Part shown: piece by piece, positions 57,494 to 60,439 of the stretch
Numbering within the stretch: the first letter of the stretch is position 1
Layout: each line of letters begins with the position of its first letter
Origin: UBA3537 sp045561735
GTDB lineage: Bacteria > Bacteroidota > Bacteroidia > Flavobacteriales > Flavobacteriaceae
Direction of reading: 5' to 3'
Assembly: GCA_045561735.1 (NCBI GenBank)
Contig: JBJKXC010000002.1
Location: forward strand, 1 to 60,439
DNA: 60,439 bases
The notes under the pieces: generated by a model
The model's input: only the letters and a program-made list of their open reading frames with translations
Told to the model about the DNA's origin: nothing
Database searches by the model: none
Position numbers and translations under genes: made by a program

Positions 57494-60439
57494 ATGAATA
57501 TTTATTTTTTTCGAACTTTAATAATATTACTTATTTCATTTATAGGTAATTCTCAACAGGACATTGCATCTATTGAAATAGTTCATTTTGATTCGTCATT
57601 AAATTATGCATCAGGAAGTAGTGTTTCAATCCATTTTAACCCATCTGGTATTTTTAAATTTAGGGATGACGGTGATGATAATCAATTTTACATTGAATTG
57701 TCAAATACTTCTGGAACATTTGATAATAATACAACAATTCTTGATGAGTCTATTTCTGATTCATTTTTTACAACAACTTTAAATGGTATTATTCCAGCTC
57801 TCAATGAGGTTGGTACTTTCAAGCTTAGAGTTGTTGCAACTAAAGCTTTATTGTCCGATGGAACATATGGTCAATTAGAGTCGATATCATATGTTGATAT
57901 ATCAATCATACCTAACTTGTTTGGCAATATATTAACAACTTTCTCAAGTACACCTAATTCAGCTGATTTATTTGATTGTTCTGATCAAGGAGTTTTTTAC
58001 ACTGATGCAATGTTCGGTTTACTTTTAGCAGAATCTTCAACTACCTCAGGCTTTATTTTAACTAACAGAAGAAAAATCAGAGTAACGAATTTTGATTTAA
58101 CAACTGCAGATTATAATATCAAAAGAATCGATGCAATTAATGATGATATTTTGGACATTGGTAGCCTTCAAACTTCGAGTTATACTATTTCAGGTAATTT
58201 AGGTATAGGGACATACAATTTTCAAGTAACTAAAACTCTATCTAATGGTATATCTTCTTCTTATACTATTGTTTTTGTTCTTCACAGAAGTACCACGACA
58301 ATTGCTAATGATTCAGGAGAAGAAATATGCACTGGAAACAATGTAAATTTCAATATTGATACCAATGCCGCTGGTATTGGTCAAAATTACAGAGGTTCTT
58401 ATTATACTATTGACTTTGGAGATGGTTCTGCCCCTGAATTGTATACACATGCAGAAGTTTTACACGATAATACTTTATCACATGTTTTTACTAATCTGTC
58501 GTGCGATTTACAAAATGGATTTTTTGTTGTAGATAAAAAACAATACAATAAATATAAAATTTCGAATAGTTCAAATTGTGAATATAGAAATATTGGTAAT
58601 GGTGTTCAAAAAAATATAAATACTAGTTCATCTCCTGATGCATTTTTTGATTCGCAAAGCATTTGTGAAAATGAGGATTTAGTGATTACAAATTTAACAG
58701 CCCTTGGTCAATATGGTACAAATGGCTGTTCAGATGCTGCAACGTTTTATTGGGAAATATCGAGTCCTAATGGAGACGAATTCTTTCCTACTTATGAAAA
58801 TGGAGTAATTTATGATGATCCCAATGGGTGGTTAACAGCAGATGGCTCACAAGGAGATAATTTATATGGAATTACAATTCCTTCAAGCCAAGTTGTGGCG
58901 GGTTGCTGGGAATTTAGATTAATAGCTATAAATGATGACTTTTGTCAAACAGCGTCATATTTTCCAGCTGAAAATGAATCTCCATATATTGTTAATGTTG
59001 AAACTTTTCCGGAAAATACTGGTATTTATGATTTTGATATACTAAGTGATAATCAAGAAGTTTCAAGCATATGCGTTGGTTCATCTATATTAATAATTGA
59101 TAATTCTAATATAAGTGATTCTAGTTGTCAAAGCCCAAATTACACCCAATGGACAATTAGTCCTGATGAAGGTTATAGTTTTATAAATAATACCAATGCA
59201 GTTTCTCAAAATCCTCAAATTAATTTTAGCCAGGCAGGAATTTATACTATTACACAAGAGATTACAAATTTATGTGGAATTACAACCTCTAGTCAAGACT
59301 TGTTAATCGAAGGTTCTCCCTCAGTTTCATTTACTGATACAAGTGATCAAATTTGTGTTATCTCCAGTAGTATTCCTTACATTGTTGATTTTTCAAGTAT
59401 ATATATACCTAATTACAGTGATACTCCATATGCTCCTTCATCTTTTTTATGGTCAATTTCCGGGACCGATGTAGATCAATCAGATTATAATTATGTTAAT
59501 GGGTCTAGTGCAAATGACCCTTATCCAATAATTTCTTTCAATGATTTTAAAGATTATACAATAAATTTGATTGTTGATGGTGATTGTCAGGACAGTAACT
59601 CAGACCAAATTATTTTATTTATCAATCAAATTCCCGAAATTAACAATTCAAGTAATAGCCAGACTTTATGCTCAGGCGATTTAACTAACGATATTTTGTT
59701 TGAATCTTCCTTATCATCAGGAGTTAATTATTCTTGGATAACAACCAGTGATTCTTATATTTCAGGATATTATGATAATGGAGTTGGCTCTAGCTTACCT
59801 TCACATCAACTAACTAATAATAGTAATGTCTCCGGAATTGTAACTTACTCTGTTACTCCTTACACTAGCGATTGTATAGGGGAAACAATTGATTTTACAT
59901 TTATCATCAACCCTAAACCAATTATTTCAGATAAAACATTAGTAACATGTACAAATTTATCCTTTGATCTTCTTGATAATCTTTCTAATTCAGATATCTT
60001 GCCAGCAGGTACAATCTTTACATGGGATCCACCAATAAGTTCCCCAGAAAATGCAATTTCTGGAGGTACCCAAGGAAGCAGCTCTAATATAATTCAAACT
60101 TTAACAAATAACACTACATCAACTGCAACATTGTCTTATGTAGTGTCATCCTCAACTCCGCAGGGTTGTAATGCAAACACTTTTAATTTAAATGTAATTG
60201 TCAATCCTTCGGCTCAAACCGATCAGATTAGTAACCAGGTAGTTTGTAATGGTGACACAACTAATACAATATTATTTACTACTCAAAATACAGGTGGTGT
60301 TACGAGTTACAATTGGACAAATAATACTCCAAGCATTGGTCTTTCAAGTAATGGCAGTGGCGATATTTTTGCTTTTACAGCAACCAATTCAACTAGTACT
60401 CCAGTTACTGCTACCATTACAGTAACTCCTGAGTTTGAA
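57494..60439 (+). CDS. Large PKD-like surface protein (5' part, runs off window)
   Basis: 982 codons from ATG 57494 to the window end with no stop. A signal peptide (MNIYFFRTLIILLISFIGNSQQ) is followed by Ser/Thr/Asn/Asp-rich beta sequence. Cys-bearing PKD-like modules appear: 'FDIDTNAAG'-type regions and an 'IDFGDGSAPELYTH' PKD core at about 305. The last third shows repeating units opening with 'LCSGDLTNDILF' and 'VVCNGDTTNTILF' (shared CxGDxTNxIxF) and ending near 'VTYSVTP' and 'TATITVTPEF'. This pattern is typical of giant flavobacterial T9SS surface proteins or adhesins. The C-terminal sorting domain is outside the window. It may share a transcript with the two genes before it. Confidence 0.88.
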   Translation, partial: MNIYFFRTLIILLISFIGNSQQDIASIEIVHFDSSLNYASGSSVSIHFNPSGIFKFRDDGDDNQFYIELSNTSGTFDNNTTILDESISDSFFTTTLNGIIPALNEVGTFKLRVVATKALLSDGTYGQLESISYVDISIIPNLFGNILTTFSSTPNSADLFDCSDQGVFYTDAMFGLLLAESSTTSGFILTNRRKIRVTNFDLTTADYNIKRIDAINDDILDIGSLQTSSYTISGNLGIGTYNFQVTKTLSNGISSSYTIVFVLHRSTTTIANDSGEEICTGNNVNFNIDTNAAGIGQNYRGSYYTIDFGDGSAPELYTHAEVLHDNTLSHVFTNLSCDLQNGFFVVDKKQYNKYKISNSSNCEYRNIGNGVQKNINTSSSPDAFFDSQSICENEDLVITNLTALGQYGTNGCSDAATFYWEISSPNGDEFFPTYENGVIYDDPNGWLTADGSQGDNLYGITIPSSQVVAGCWEFRLIAINDDFCQTASYFPAENESPYIVNVETFPENTGIYDFDILSDNQEVSSICVGSSILIIDNSNISDSSCQSPNYTQWTISPDEGYSFINNTNAVSQNPQINFSQAGIYTITQEITNLCGITTSSQDLLIEGSPSVSFTDTSDQICVISSSIPYIVDFSSIYIPNYSDTPYAPSSFLWSISGTDVDQSDYNYVNGSSANDPYPIISFNDFKDYTINLIVDGDCQDSNSDQIILFINQIPEINNSSNSQTLCSGDLTNDILFESSLSSGVNYSWITTSDSYISGYYDNGVGSSLPSHQLTNNSNVSGIVTYSVTPYTSDCIGETIDFTFIINPKPIISDKTLVTCTNLSFDLLDNLSNSDILPAGTIFTWDPPISSPENAISGGTQGSSSNIIQTLTNNTTSTATLSYVVSSSTPQGCNANTFNLNVIVNPSAQTDQISNQVVCNGDTTNTILFTTQNTGGVTSYNWTNNTPSIGLSSNGSGDIFAFTATNSTSTPVTATITVTPEFE

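Noticed and set aside
1..60439. CRISPR arrays, insertion sequences, integrase sites
   Set aside because: No regularly spaced direct repeats, no transposase or integrase frames and no tRNA-linked att repeats were seen by eye.

Overview
The window looks like the chromosome of a marine member of the Flavobacteriaceae (Bacteroidetes). Evidence: low G+C, Bacteroidetes-type promoters (TAnnTTTG -7 boxes) with little sign of Shine-Dalgarno sequences, a type IX secretion system (T9SS) plug protein, a secreted nuclease with a T9SS C-terminal sorting domain, a PKD-like giant surface protein, a complete Na+-translocating NADH:quinone reductase and typical flavobacterial gene neighbourhoods. No rRNA, tRNA, IS element or CRISPR was seen.

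Layout. 1-1373: apaG (cut by the window edge) and the T9SS plug protein. 1529-8986: nqrABCDEF, a small conserved protein and apbE, the flavin transferase that attaches FMN to NqrB and NqrC. 8979-13757: methyltransferase, a frameshifted DUF3050 gene, map, gpmI, pepE. 13820-14923: a CarboxypepD_reg-like protein and tatA. 14926-22586: a kynurenine-pathway operon (kynU, kmo, 2-aminomuconate deaminase, semialdehyde dehydrogenase, SDR, 3-hydroxyanthranilate dioxygenase, ACMSD, O-methyltransferase) for tryptophan/kynurenine catabolism; tryptophan dioxygenase and formamidase are not in the window. 22656-32512: msrA, a zinc-ribbon-family coiled-coil protein that lacks its zinc ligands, a Nif3-like protein, lpxK, lipA, an Nramp-like transporter with an ECF sigma factor, murB, an aminotransferase, DUF1573. 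32658-41899: valS, ACBP, psd, cdsA, LUD protein, ftsH, rsfS, birA, SRPBCC protein, pyrE. 41959-42756: a decayed patch holding a NUDIX pseudogene and a SulP transporter stump, ending against a frameshifted coaD. 43223-47171: ddl, PASTA protein, rluD, frameshifted yaaA, a lipoprotein. 47217-53633: the trp biosynthesis operon (trpEGDCFBA) preceded by a transcription attenuator. 53687-55947: YceI protein, two rhodaneses, a nucleotidyltransferase. 56040-end: T9SS endonuclease, DUF6150 repeat protein and the first 982 codons of a large surface protein.

Most notable. (1) The trp operon has a classical ribosome-mediated attenuator. A 15-residue leader peptide carries three consecutive Trp codons; a strong terminator touches the trpE start; an alternative antiterminator helix can be drawn, with spacing that fits a stalled ribosome. 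(2) The 0.85 kb around 42 kb has about nine single-base indels, mostly +1, in otherwise well-preserved frames. yaaA and the DUF3050 gene each carry one more +1 shift. (3) Three proteins have lost hallmark residues: the zinc-ribbon protein (all four Cys), 3-hydroxyanthranilate dioxygenase (three of four structural-iron Cys) and the kynurenine-operon SDR (Tyr and Lys of YxxxK). The Nramp-like transporter also lacks the canonical metal motifs. Tryptophan synthesis and kynurenine degradation lie 25 kb apart on the same strand.
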